The translations under genes were made by a program, and so were the position numbers. Positions 47,846 through 59,730 of a stretch of 64,000 nt of DNA are shown here, piece by piece. Numbering within the stretch: the stretch's first letter is position 1; the number at the start of each line of letters is the position of its first letter. The DNA lies in contig JAACJM010000063.1 of NCBI GenBank assembly GCA_013368315.1, forward strand, positions 186,001 to 250,000. Reading direction: 5' to 3'. The DNA is from Tetrapyrgos nigripes (taxonomy: Eukaryota; Basidiomycota; Agaricomycetes; Agaricales; Campanellaceae). The notes beneath the pieces are model-generated. The model was not told where the DNA came from and made no database searches. It worked only from the letters and a program-made list of their open reading frames with translations.

Positions 47846-49368
47846 ATGGAACCGCTTTTGTACCTTGCACTCATAGCAATTCCGGCACTTCTTGTGTATT
47901 TCTTCATCATCCCTCCCTCGAATCTGCGTCACCTTCCCAGAGTGGCCCTCCTTCCGCTCCTTATAAGCTATCTGAAGCAGGAGTCCGAGGACAAGAGAAT
48001 GCAGCACTTGATTTTACCCTTCGCTGAAGCTCGTGGGGAGGAAGTGGTCTTGGTTTGGGCTCTTGGACATTGGATGGTTCACATTCTCGAATTCAAGGTC
48101 CGTAACATATTCTGATTTTATAGTAACTCTGTTCTGAGAATTTTTAGCTGGCTCGGAAAATTTGCGACAACACCGATTGCTTTCCAAAAGAGACTCCTTC
48201 TGACGCATCGCTGCTCTGGCGATTTGTTGGCACGAAGAGCCTTTTAATGTCCAATGGAATCCAATGGGAAAAGCAATCCGTACTAATCAACGAAGCGTTC
48301 AATGCACAACTACCTGTGGACGTGTTTGTGGCGTTATCTTACCGTCTGTTCAAATTAATCGGCGAGGAGAGGACAGTATTGTGGGATGATCTGGCACAGC
48401 GCTTCGCTCTCGATGCCGTAGGGTCATCAGTCTTGGGTCATAATTTCGAGGCCATCGAGACAGACAATCCGTTTGTGAAGGAGTACAATCAGGTCATGGC
48501 GAAGATTGCTGCTCCTCTTTATCTTCTCTTCCCCTGGATGGAACAGTTGGTGCCACGGAAACGACTCATCTGTCGTATCGACAATCTCGCTGGCAAGTTC
48601 ATGAATTTGTTGGAGCATAAGAGAGACAGTCCCGGCGACGACATGATGACTTACATGCTCAAGGATCCAGGAATGACTTTGAAGGAACTCAGGGACAATA
48701 TGATAGTTCTCTTTCTCGGTGGACATGTAAGCAACATCTCTGATGCTATTGCGACAACACTCAACTCCCATAAATTCCAGGACACCACAGCTGGATCTAT
48801 CTCGACTCTGTTTTACTTCCTCGCGTGCCATCCAGAGATCCAACAACGAGCGAGAGACGAAGTGAAACGGGTTTTTGGAGACGATCAGAATCCTACCGCG
48901 GATCTCGTTTCTGGCGTCTCCCTTCCCTATCTCACCGCATGCATCAGAGAAGCATTGCGCATTAACACTGCCATCTCCTATATTTTTCCGCGAAAATCTC
49001 TTCAGCCTGTTCGCCTCGGCAAATACGCAATTCCCGCAGAGACGTCACTGATCGTGAACGTATATGCTATTCATCATCACCAGGGTGCATGGAAATCTCC
49101 ACATGACTTTGATCCGGACAGATTTTTAGATCCTCAGTGGTCTAAATCCGGCTGGTTGCCATTTGCACTTGGTCCCAGACAATGTCCAGCTCGGAATTTC
49201 GCCATGTACGAACAGCGTACGTTAGCAGCCATGTTTCTGCGGGAATACGAATGGGCACTACCTCCCGATTCCATTCATCTCAATGGAATCCAGAATTCCT
49301 TTTCGCCTTTCGCTTTGACTCTTCCCCATGATTTGCACTTGATCTTCAGGCAAATTCGCAATGATTAG
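47846..49368 (+). CDS. Cytochrome P450 monooxygenase
   Basis: A membrane-bound heme-thiolate monooxygenase that would receive electrons from the ER P450 reductase; the substrate is unknown. The exons are 47846-48097, 48148-48726 and 48781-49368, all phase-0, giving 472 residues. Residues 2-22 form the N-terminal membrane anchor, followed by a Pro-containing hinge (IPPSNLRHLP). The I-helix motif GGHDTT is completed only when the second intron (48727-48780) is spliced. ExxR is EALR at about 334-337, the PERF-like motif is FDPDRF, and the heme loop FALGPRQCPARNF has Cys412 as iron ligand. The heme loop ends C-P-A where the usual signature has C-x-G, a tolerated variation. The start at 47846 is the first ATG in frame and opens directly on the anchor. 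I cannot assign a CYP family. Confidence 0.88.
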
Positions 49369-50190
49369 TAGTAGTATTCATTCTATATAATAAACAGTCA
49401 CCTTCTTCAAGTTGGTCTTGCTCTATGGTCCGAATCCGGTATTTGGCTCTGAGAGTCTGCCCAGGGCGCTTTGAGCGAGGTGTTATCGAAAAATACTCGA
49501 TAATCAGCTGCTGGCGTTGACATGACATGCAAGTAAAATGAACACTGCACGGAAAGATACGACAAAATGACAGCCTGAGAAGCAATGCACATTTAAGTAG
49601 ATGCTTCAATAAGCCGCGTACTATGGAACTGGCAAGTACAAAGATAACCCAGCAATAAGTAGTGCAATTCGCCTGGAAAAAATTGCAAACTACCCGGGTT
49701 TAGTGAGATCGATCAATGCATCAATGAGACGTCGCAACGTAGAATTCTGGGAAGGATCTAGAACAGATAAATGAGCTTTTGACGAATAAAGAATGCAGAC
49801 CGCCCACCTGGTGGAAACGGCGTTGTGGTCAAGCTGTGTTTCCTGTAGATATTCAGGCACTGGATAGCGAGAAATTGCGGGGACTCGTTTCTTATTCGTG
49901 GTTAATGTTTACTTTAATATATTCTAATTGCGAGTGCTTCACAGAGTCTCGCATTCTCACTTCCTCCACTCCTTATCCTTTCCTATCCTCCATCTTGGTT
50001 CGTACATGATTACATCTCATCGATATCGGACCCTCCTTACTAGCAGTTTGTGATCTGATCACAATTCGGTGAAATTGCTAGTCTCCTACATCCTTCCAAA
50101 CAGGTCGTCGCGAATCCGCCTATATCTTTTCTTGCCCTATTTTTCTTGACTCGCGTTAGAAGGCGCAGCAATTAGATGTATGAAGGAGCT
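49369..50190. other. Intergenic DNA downstream of the P450
   Basis: No gene recognised. TATATAATAAACAG near 49383-49396 may serve as a 3' end signal for the P450 transcript. Confidence 0.35.
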
Positions 50191-50538
50191 GTGGGCCACC
50201 GCTTCGCGTGGCAGTAACGAGGCCCAAGTAATCAGTTCATGGATGGTGAGCAGCGATGAGTAAGGGTGAAAGATGATGAGCGTTGCAGATCACGCGTCTT
50301 TGCGGCAACGGCCGATGACCGGTTACGGTGATCAAATGGCACCGGGGACCGGTGGAGTTATCGAGCATAGCCACACGCAGAAACGTCAGGTTATAAGAAC
50401 GAGACCCTAAAGGGCCTCGTAACTTAAACGCTGCTTTGCAGCTGTGGCTATGCCAAGTCGACCTACCCGGCATTTTCCCCCAGACCTGACCTTCGACATT
50501 TAGGGGCCTTATTATTGCCACACGAAGCGGTGGCCCAC
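50191..50538. mobile_element. 348-bp MITE with GGGCC-hairpin termini
   Basis: It starts GTGGGCCACCGCTTCGCGTG and ends with the inverted counterpart (CACACGAAGCGGTGGCCCAC). Inverted similarity spans about 35 bp. Another AAAGGGCCTCGTAACTT core lies inside at about 50408. The interior is non-coding. No clear target duplication is visible. The termini belong to the same word family as the dispersed repeats at 13541, 55776, 56224 and 57772. Confidence 0.6.
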
Positions 50539-52352
50539 AAGCCCTTCATCAGCTACTGTGATAATGTCGAGCAATCAAGCTGAGGGGAGATCTACGATTA
50601 ATGGCTTCCTGAAGAGTATCATTTGGAACCACAGTGTTTCGACCGTCAGACCCACAAGCTCACGGCAGCGGAATAAAGGTTGCACATGTACTACTCGTCG
50701 TTGATGTATAGAAATGGATTAGGGTTTTGTATTCTAGTCTCTCCTAGATAGACAGTAACAGCGATCATTGAAATGATACGTTTCTGTTATTTATTACGGA
50801 TAGGATGGGATATGCCGGCACTACGGGCCCATGAAGATACGGCCGGAGTTCACACCACTAACCACCATCAGACTCGGGTCGCACAAGCCAGGGAGGAGAC
50901 GCGAGCACCAACTCCTGTTCAATTTTCCGTATTTACCAACCGGCATGGTACCATGTTTCCTGCAGATGATCATAGAATATCAGAAGATGTTTCCAGGATT
51001 TTCATTCTTCTGAGTTAGTTTCTGCTAGATTGCTCCTAGACAGACAGTAACAGCGATCACAGAGGTGATGAGTACGGTTTTCGGAAAGTTCCGGCATATC
51101 GCTTTAATTTTCTGTTAGCACTGGTCAAGCGCATGCCACAAACCCCACACAGATATGCTTGTGGAAGCCCTTAGCCCATACACTCACCCGTCCATCACTA
51201 CTAACTCTACGCAGCCACATGCGAGGATGCAGATGACCACAATGGAGGCTTATGGAGCAGTGCGTGCAGATACTCTCGATGGCGAGTATCTCCTGCTAAT
51301 GATAGTAGTTGATTCAATAGTATTTTGTTCCATGGGCATGTAAATGGAAGCTTCCTCCCGCATCTCAAGACCCGGAAATAGGCATCAAACTTTGGAATTG
51401 GCTTGAAAACCAGGTCAAGAAGAAACTCCAATGTCAGACAGGTGGACGCGTATTGGGCTCCAGTATACCACTCATCATCGTCTCCATCACTTTGCGAAAG
51501 AATCAATTTCAGCTAGTTACTGATTCATACCATCATGTACATACCCTGAATACACTCAGACAGTGACTTATGATCTGATCCTTCATGTTGGCCATTAGCA
51601 GCGAAAGACTAGCTCGCCGAATTGGGGTCCCTATATAGGGCTTCAATGAAGCAACTTGCGCGTTTTGCGGGTACCGTTCCCTATCGAGTTGAGCTGTAGC
51701 TGGGTACCTAACGGTGCTCTATTACTTGTGCTCGTTATTCAGAGGTTAGCCCGTCGGGCCCCTTGGACCTTGGTGTTGGTTGGAAAAGTCTTCCTTCAAC
51801 ATTATCCATTCTTTGTCTGTGGTAAATCAGCATTTTTCTTCTTTTTTTCGTCGGCGGTTGGAGATGCCTTAGGTGTCCCCTTTGGTGGAGTTTTTTTTGA
51901 CGTTGTTGGTGGTTGGCGTTGGCAGATGGAGTTGCTTTGTGAATAATTGATTGTAATTTTGGATTGATTCTCCTTCGTCGTCCTTTCTTTCTCTCTTTGT
52001 ACGCGCATCTAGCTAGTGTTTCCCTGTCTTTTGAGTCGACTTGGCGTTGTAATGTATGTATTATGACTGTAGCCAGCTATCTAGGTATGCCGTCGTCAAT
52101 GATAGAGGAGTTGTTTCGCTGTTTTCATGTGTGCTTGACTTTGTAGGGTTTGAGAGATGCCGAGTAATTGAAATGAGAACTACGACGCCCAGTAGTTCCG
52201 TTCCCCTCAGTGTTTGCACTGGAGCCTGGTTTGCGGAGGTGTTGAAGCTCAAGCGACCAAATTGAGACGCCGCAGTCCACGTGGGAGACGTACTGCTTTA
52301 CTTTACTGCTGCGTGTTCGTCCACTATCATACTCTTTTCCTAATTTCATCCA
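50539..52352. other. Intergenic DNA; one weak minus-strand open frame
   Basis: A 45-bp direct repeat (CTCCTAGAYAGACAGTAACAGC) occurs at about 50742 and about 51032. A minus-strand open frame at 51506-51207 (SQSDGDDDEWYTGAQYAS ... LEFLLDLVFKPIPKFDAY) looks protein-like in composition but matches no family I know; confidence that it is coding is about 0.2. The promoter of ATG15 is expected in 51700-52350, where pyrimidine-rich DNA with CTTTC runs occurs. Confidence 0.35.
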
Positions 52353-54821
52353 ATGCTCATCCCAGACATTCTTCCTACTGCCCTTCGGTTCTTGCTGGCA
52401 TCTCTCATATCCACCGACTCGCCTACCACGAACACACTTTCCCCAAACACAAACACAAACCCAAACCCATTCACAAACACACTCACTTTCCGCCTCGCCC
52501 ACGCACATGCCCTTACGAATGACTCTAGGACGATTTTTCGCGACTTTAAAGGACATGGGAGAGGGTTGCGTCATGGTATTGACAGTGGTAGAGGTGGAGG
52601 TGGAAGTGGAGGAGAAGAGCCATTAGACTTGGAAGCCTTACAAGAACTCTACACACTGCAAACCTCTCCTCTCCTTACATACCGACCGCCCTCATACGCT
52701 GCGCACAAGGCTTTGCGGGCCTCTATTGCCACTCAAGCTCGTTCTCGCAGCTCGTTCGCGTTCCCATTGTCGTCGTCCCAGAGTGATGATGATGATTTTG
52801 ACCCAAGCTCGTTCTGGCTCCCCGAAACCATCCCCGCACCCAACGTTTCCGATCGTTATACACTCCTTACACTGGCGAAGATGACGCAGAATGCGTATTT
52901 CTCTCCGCCTACGAGTGGTGGATCGAGTAGTGGTGAGTGTGGTTCCTATTGTTTGGCTTTCTCGTCTTCGTCTTCACCTTCTCTTTCTCTTACTCGTACT
53001 CAAACTCACTGGCTCTCCTTTCCAGACTGGTACGACCTCGGCCCAGAATGGAACCCCAACTCTACCTTTTCCTACGGCTGGGAACCCGACGACGACGGCT
53101 TCCGCGGCCACGTCTTTGTCTCTTCCACAAACATCACTTCTCCACTGGGCCCCGACGGCCAAGTCTACCCCTCTTCCCCCGAACTCGTCGTCCTAACCAT
53201 CAAAGGCACCTCCGTCCCCTGGATCGGCGGAGGCCCAACAATGAAAAAAGACAAATTAAACGACAATCTGTTATTTTCATGTTGTTGTGCTAGAGTAGGA
53301 CCGACTTGGAGTACGGTTTGTCCGTGTTATGATGGGTTTAATAAGACGGAGGGGAGTTTTGTGTGTAGACAGGGATGTGTGGAGCAGGCGTTGATGGAGG
53401 AGAGTTTGTTTTATAGTGTTGGGGTTGTGAGTTGGTTTTTTCATCTGGCTCTGCGTCTTTCTTATTGATACATCATCCACAGAACCTCTACAACAACCTA
53501 ACACTCCTCTACCCCCACTCAACCATCTGGGTCACTGGCCACTCTCTTGGTGGATCCCTCGCTTCTTTGTTGGGTCAAACATTTGGTGCACCAGTGGTAG
53601 CATTTGAGGCTCCAGGAGAGAGGATGGCTAGTCGGAGGTTACATTTGCCTGAGGTTCCTTGGGGTGGAGAGGAAGAGGATATGCCGAGGTCGAGGGGCAA
53701 AGGGAAGAGACCGTCGGGGAATGTGGTACATGTGTTTAATACAGCAGATGTGAGTGGTTTTTTTTCTTTTTTCTTTTTCGTGTCTCTCTCTGGTTTGGAG
53801 TATCGACCGACTGACCATTTATCTTTTTTCCTCATCTGTTACATATTATTCGCTACCCTACATCGACGGATACTTGAATACCTGGGCACCACTTCGTCTT
53901 TTGTCTTCACCGACGCCAACATCGACGTGGCCTTCCTTCCTTTCACCCTTCCTTTCACCCTGCGGAAATGTACTACTATACCTTGTTCGTGACCAACCAA
54001 CCAAACCAACCAACTGTCTCGGTCTTGGTCTTGGTCTCTCCTATCACGTCACTGGCCTTCCACATTGGCCTTCTCCTTATTCTCCACCAAAACTCGTCGA
54101 TCCCGGACCTCGGTTTCATCTACCACTCTATCACTCTATCACGTCACGTTTCGCCCTGGCCTCACCTTTCACGTTGACCTTTGACCTTTAACATCTCTCT
54201 CTCCCCGTCCTAATCCTAAACAACAACGAAAAACAGCCAATCCCCCTTGGCCAGTGCACAGGCGTAGCCTCCACCTGTGCCTCCTTCGGCTACGCCTTGG
54301 AATCCCGCTGTCACGTCGGTCGTAAAATCGTCTACGACACGGTTAGCAAGTTGGGTTGGTCGAGTAATGTGCAGAATCATCCGATTAGGGTTGTTATTGA
54401 TAATATATTGGCGAAGAATGATACGGATTGGGGAAAGGGAAAGGGAGAGGGCGAGGGCGAGGGAGGGGGCGAGGAAGGGGAGGGAGGTGAGAATGAGAGT
54501 AGGAGGGCGGGAGGGTTTGGGTTTGGTTGGCCATGGGGGGGAGGAGGTAAAGACGGGGATAAGGATGAAGGAAGGCCAGCATGGTGGAGAGATGTACCCG
54601 AGGTTGTTTGGGAGGATGAGGATTGTGAGGTGAGTGTCTGAGTGTCAGCTGTTGGTCTGACGACGTCGTTGTGTGGTGGATGTTGTCGTCGTTTTTTTTT
54701 TTTCTTTTTTCAGTTCTCTTTTTGTGCTCGGGTGGAACTGCCTGCTGATTTATCTTCTTCCTTGTCTTTTTTTTTGCAGGAGCAAGAGTGTATGACGTGG
54801 AGTTTTGTTGATGGTCCGTAG
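52353..54821 (+). CDS. ATG15: ATG15, autophagic-body / vacuolar phospholipase (lipase class 3)
   Basis: Atg15 is a glycosylated membrane-anchored lipase delivered through the multivesicular-body pathway to the vacuole, where it breaks down autophagic-body membranes. The exons are 52353-52932, 53026-53426, 53483-53749, 54237-54629 and 54780-54821; all joins keep frame and give 560 residues, normal for the family. A short hydrophobic segment near residues 9-20 may be the anchor. The nucleophile elbow is TGHSLGGSLASLLG with Ser348. Asp416 lies in HVFNTADPIPLG, and His464 in SSNVQNHPIRVVID. The Asp-His distance (48) equals that of the yeast D387-H435 pair as I recall it. Family words GTSVPWIGGGPTMKKDKLNDNLLFSCCC, GYALESRCHVGRKIVYDTV and the terminal CMTWSFVDG fit. 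The start is the first ATG before the hydrophobic segment. A Gly/Glu-rich insertion after His464 is lineage-specific. Confidence 0.9.
53750..54236 (+). other. Unusually long ATG15 intron
   Basis: The donor GTGAGT directly follows the codon of the catalytic Asp416, and the acceptor AACAG precedes PIPLG. At 487 nt it is several times longer than the gene's other introns (93, 56 and 150 nt). It contains T-rich and (CCTTTC)-like tracts and no recognisable inserted element. Confidence 0.75.
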
Positions 54822-55769
54822 AGTTGGGTTGGTTTCGAGGAGCTCGGGTTAGGCTTTGGCCAGGATTGACGGAACCGGGAACGGCATTGTTTACTTGTTG
54901 CAATTGGTGGCGTTTGAACCTTGGGCCGGCCACTAGATTATGGTATACTCGGGCGCATATAGTATACTTTCTTCATGGTATCTACTACTACTAATTGTAT
55001 TATCGTCTCTCAGCCTCTGTATAAAGTTCAAGTTTAGCGGGTTTAACTTTATCACTGAGCTTTGAGGATAATTATAAAGGTCGACGCCGACGTCGGGGAT
55101 CCGGAGTTGGACATGGAAATGATTCACCAATGAGATCGTGATTCGTCTGGAATTGTCAAGCGCATGAGAGTGCATGGTGTCTATGTACCCTTCAAGTCTC
55201 CTCCACTGGCTCCAGTGTTGTACTTACTTAGGGCGCTCTTCTCATAAGTACTTTACCTTTTAGCCTCTTCGTTCTGAGTCCTCCTGACTCCCTAATTACC
55301 CTACTTAATTCACAGTGTCCTAGTCAAGCCTTCTGTTAAAGATCTCCCTCTTGTTCTCCTTCACCTTGGCTTAGGGCTGTAGCTTTAGTATCTTTGATCT
55401 TGACTCGCAACGGTACCGTAGTCTAGTCATAGGATACTGTGTTAAACTGATGTAAAATAGATAGTCTGACTAATGCAGAATTCTCGCGTTATTTTCTGGC
55501 CGGTCTGATCTTAGGACGATATTTCACCAGGATAGACTCGCTGTATCATCCTGCTAGGTTATCGAACGACTTTCCCGGACACTTCCTAATGCGGCAAAAA
55601 TCTAAGTATTGTTCGAGTGAAACATAGATCAGAAGACCGGACACCAGTGCAGTACAAGCCGCAGCGTACGAAATATGTCAAACCTCTGTTCCCCGTAGCT
55701 ACGGCATTTTACAGAGTATAAGGTATCTGCCCAGTCCATCTACTGTTCATCTCTATGATACATTGACTG
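54822..55769. other. Intergenic DNA downstream of ATG15
   Basis: No gene or repeat is recognised. Pyrimidine-rich stretches occur at 55190-55390. Confidence 0.35.
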
Positions 55770-58610
55770 GGGTAAGGGGCCACTGCTTCGCATGGCAAGT
55801 TACGAGGCCCCAGCAGCAAGAATCACTTTCATATAATATGTTATATCTTCCATGTAGAGCCTAGGTTAGAGAAAACACATAGTATTGAGTAAACCTGTAC
55901 GTTGGCTCTTCTACTGGGCATTGATGATAAGTCAGGAGGAGTCTGAGGAATGGATGCGACGGTTGCAGACCGAGAGAGGTACTTGACGCAGTGATGATGT
56001 ATCGTCGTCAAACGGTCTTTGGACCCAGTCCAGACCGAGTCTAGACATTTCGGTTGTCAGGAAGGATAGAGACCGGCCCTAAGGGCCTCGCGTTACTCCG
56101 AGGATGCCGTGAATGACGTCATGGGTCTCGACGATTCCAGATGAGCGCTTGACGAGCGCCAACGAACAGGGGTGGGAATTTGAACCCGTGGAAAAGATCT
56201 GGGAGGTCGCTACGACATAAACTGGGGTAAAAAGCCATCGCTTCGCGTGGCAAGTTACGAGGCCCTCCTCAACAAAATCATACCAAAATTTCACTCTTGT
56301 ATTGACTACATTGCAGCTACTTGCAAAGTAGTATGAGCGACATAAGTTGGGAGTTTGAACCCGTGGAAAAGACTTTGAGGTTACTACAGGTCGCTAAGAG
56401 TATGACATAAATTAAACATAAATTAATGATGATGGAGAGGCAAGAATTATGAGGGCGTCAAGGCTGAAGCCAAGCTTCAGAAGTGGAGGAAGTAGGGCAG
56501 CGAGTGCTGGCAAATCTCGGATAATAATTAGTACGGCCACACTTCTGGAGAGAAAGCCGTGGACGCAAGTAAGTATCCCATGAAGCACGACACTGGCACC
56601 TTGGGCGGCAATGCATATTTGGAAAGATCTCTTGGGCAAACATAAATGACGAATTTATGCTCGGCGCCGGAGCTACTCCATATGGCTGTTCGGCCTCAAA
56701 TTGGTCCCATATGGAGTAGACCCGGGCAAGCAAAAATAGCACTGAAAAATCCGAAATTTAAGTTTGCACAGAGATCTTTGTCATGTTTTAAAGACTACTT
56801 TACAAAGGTCTAATTATCATCATAAGTACTACTCATAATTTCGCTTATCATTCGTCTCAACGCTCCGTGCGTAGGACTCGCTGTCCTCATCGTCATGCCC
56901 CCGTGGCCATTGTTACGCCTCTGTGGCTAAGCCTTCATGGCCATCGTCTCGCCTCCGTGGCCTAGCCTCAGCGGCTCAACGTATATCTTGCCTCCGTGGC
57001 TTAGGCGCCGGCCTTTCTCGAAATTTGACCCCCATTTTACTTTATCCTCCTTTCCACAAAAATTTCCAGAATCTTTTCCCCTTACTTGATTAAATTCTTT
57101 GTTTTGTCTTTTTCCTGTGATATTGGTTTTGCTCCACTCTATGTCTAAGACTTGATCTCGCCGTTAACAACTTACCATGTACTTATAGCCCCGAGAGACT
57201 CGTTTTCCCCATCTCATTCTTTCTTTCCCCATTCGCCACTCACGAGTCTCTTGGGTACGTCTCTTATCATTCTTTCTTTCTCCATTCATCACTCACTAGT
57301 ATTCTCGTAGTATTACTCAGTTGTTTTGCATTACCCGCCCTCCACTCCCATTTTATTTACATCTGTTTTTTTTGTATCAGCCTTTACCGAGTCGCATGTA
57401 CTCAAAAATAAAATCGTACGCAGGGGAGTCGCTGTTTCAGGGCTCCCCGTGATCCCCCTACTCAGTCTCGCCCGAAATTTCATCAAACGCAGCGACAAGA
57501 TAATTAGGAAATATGCAACGCCGCCCAAGGTGTGGCAGTGAAGGCGAGATGAGTTGACACGCTGGCATGACGTCAACGGTCGTTGGACCCGGTCCAGACT
57601 GAGTCTGGACATTTCAGGTTGTCGGGAAAGTAGAGACCGGCGTGGGGTGATGACTGGTGATGACTGGTGACGACACGCAGTGGTCATACAGCCGATTGAG
57701 TGGCAACGAAAAGGGGTGGGAGTTTGCGGTCGTGGTAAAATTTTCGAGGTCGACATAAGTTAACTGGGGCAAAAGGCCATCGCTTCGCGTGGCAAGTTAC
57801 AAGGCCCTTTCACGTAGTCTAATTTCTCAGGTTATGCAGGTGAACTGTGTTGAACTTCCTGGTGTCTTTGACACTATTCCATGAGTGACTCTTCAAGCGC
57901 TCAGTAATATCTTACTCACCTCTTGGAGCTATCTTACTCATACTCGTAGATACTTACTCATACATAGTTGTAGAAGTAGAACATTCTAGAATGTATTGTA
58001 GTAGGTATAAAAGGGACTTGAAGAGATCATGTCAACGCAGCTTGAGTTCTACGAGTAATGATGCCCATGCTGATGCCATTTTTGGCAAGATCAAGTGGGA
58101 CACGAGACTGCTGTAGGCTCTGCAGAGGTAGAAGGATGATATCAATTGCAGACAGATGTTGAAAGAAGGACGCTGAAGAGGATATTTTAGTCGCAAAGTG
58201 GGAAGATCCAGGGTATGAATAAGTCACTGGTAAGGCTTTGTATACTTATTGTACTTGCAATGCTATCGGTTGGATCAGGACGATGTGTAAAGGAAGGAAG
58301 GTTATAATACACCACCGTAAATCTTACCTTCTTCGATGCCAATCCTAGTAATAGATCTGAAAAGACATCCCTATCCCATGGAGATTGCAGAAGGGAGGGA
58401 ACATTGGTGGAAGTGGGAGGGAAGAACTTCAAGAAGGGTGTTAAGCAGACCGATTTGACACGCAGGCATGACGTGGTTGATCTGTTGTCGGGAAGGGCAA
58501 AGACCGGCTGTGGCAACGAAAAGGGGCGGGAGTTTGAGGTCGTGGTAAAATTTTCGAGGTCGACATAAGTTAACTCGGCCTTTAAGAGGCCTCGTAATAA
58601 GACTTAATGC
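55770..58610 (-). repeat. Nested copies of the dispersed GGGCC-hairpin repeat
   Basis: Hairpin cores lie at about 55776-55812, 56224-56267, 57772-57812 and, weaker, 58580-58600. GGACCC.GTCCAGAC.GAGTCT blocks lie at 56021 and 57585. GGGAGTTTGA..CGTGG blocks lie near 56173, 56349, 57717 and 58528. GACACGC.GGCATGACGT blocks lie near 57556 and 58456. Read on the minus strand, block order is partly conserved, as if a unit of roughly 0.5-0.8 kb had been inserted several times. The GTTTGAAC block reads GGGTTCAAATTCCC on the minus strand, close to an RNA polymerase III B box. Short open frames inside are not recognised. Confidence 0.55.
56412..56742 (-). other. Weak open frames, not recognised
   Basis: Two overlapping minus-strand frames encode either a hydrophobic C-terminus-like stretch (HGFLSRSVAVLIIIRDLPAL) or a Cys/Arg-rich one. 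Neither matches a family I know, and the region is flanked on both sides by dispersed repeats. I list it only so that it is not overlooked. Confidence 0.15.
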
Positions 58611-59079
58611 CGAGGTCCTATAGACGCGGCGTGTTTTTTCGCAGACTCTTAATAAGCGAGGGTACCGAGCAAGAGTCTGCCTAGGGGAGACTATGTGCGT
58701 CTTGGGGCTAGCTGCATCTGATGCATCTTCCTGCAATACCAGAAATGGTATTACATCAAGACATGTATGTTTGCAATTACATCCTCTCTTTGCAATCTAA
58801 GCCAAGACACGGAGCGAGTCGCAACTCGTGGTCCTTGATGTAGGTGCTTGCACCTTCAGAGCAACATTTTTTCTTAAATAGCGGCACGGTAGCACGGGAG
58901 TCTCACTACTCTTCTCTTCCCAATGGTAGACACTGCCGTTCTTCAGGCTATCTCAGATGGCCGAGTCTCCTCACCTCCTACTCTGTCAAAAAACATACTC
59001 GAGGCATGATCAACAAGCCACTCCATCGTGATGCATTCCTCTTCCGATGAACTACCTCAAAAAATCAACTTTCTGAAGC
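58611..59079. other. Intergenic DNA, no gene recognised
   Basis: Short frames only. The region lies between the repeat cluster and a hAT remnant. Confidence 0.35.
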
Positions 59080-59490
59080 GCTATCATTGATCCAGCTGTG
59101 CCGCTCTAGTTGATGAGCTCGAAGAGTACTTTCGTCTGACCGCAAGGCTGCTTGATTTTGACTCCACAGATCCTCTTGAGTGATGGTATGCACGATGCTC
59201 TGAATTCCAGAACTTATATTTGTTTGCTCGTGACATTCTTTGTATCCCAGGTGCTGTGTTTTTTCTTTCTTTCTTTTTTTTTTGTTAAATAAAGATGGTT
59301 CATCTCATATTTTCTTCTTGCTTCTACAAGTTCTGCTGTCGCTGTAGAGCGTATTTTCTCTGGCGGCCATGATACCATCTCTCTTCGTCGTGCTAGCCTT
59401 AAGGCAGAAACTATTTCAGCTCTGATGGTGGTCAAAGCTCAATTTTGTATGGCTCGGATTGCAATTATCGAGATTCTCAGTGATAATTAG
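59080..59490 (+). pseudogene. hAT transposase C-terminal (dimerisation) remnant
   Basis: Read across frames: DELEEYFRLTARLLDFDSTDP, then LEWWYARCSEFQNLYLFARD with a broken Trp region, an intron-like or inserted T/C-rich stretch (59250-59330), then SSAVAVERIFSGGHDTISLRR and AETISALMVVKAQF. This is the hAT dimerisation domain (the W.....P.L...A......P.SS..ERVFS.......RR..L order). No upstream catalytic part is present. It is of a different subgroup from the 1691-4381 element (RIFSGG rather than RFSKFG). Confidence 0.75.
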
Positions 59491-59574
59491 CTTAATTATG
59501 GTCCGTTTTGAGTACTTCACTATGTTTTACTGTAGGCTTCAGTACAAATGAGTACCTCGTTGGTCTTCATTGAC

Positions 59575-59730
59575 CGTACAGCCCGTATACGTATGTATTC
59601 AGCCTGTACCCGTACCGTCAAAGACTTTTTCCGAGGGTGATACGGTACGGGTACGAGATGTCCGTATAATATACGACCCGTAAAAAATACGGCTGTACCC
59701 GTATACGGGTATGGTACCGAGCCCTAACAT
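59575..59730. repeat. Inverted GTACCCGTATACGGGTA words
   Basis: GTACCCGTACCG, CGGTACGGGTACGAG and GTACCCGTATACGGGTA form a self-complementary patch resembling the end of a GC-word MITE. No partner end was found. It directly follows the hAT remnant and could be the terminal region of that element. Confidence 0.5.

Noticed and set aside
48427..48846. 139-codon minus-strand open frame inside the P450
   Set aside because: It is antisense to the P450 exons, whose domain motifs are clear.
54394..54933. 179-codon Pro-rich minus-strand open frame at the ATG15 3' end
   Set aside because: It mirrors the Gly/Glu-rich low-complexity insertion of ATG15 and has no features of its own.
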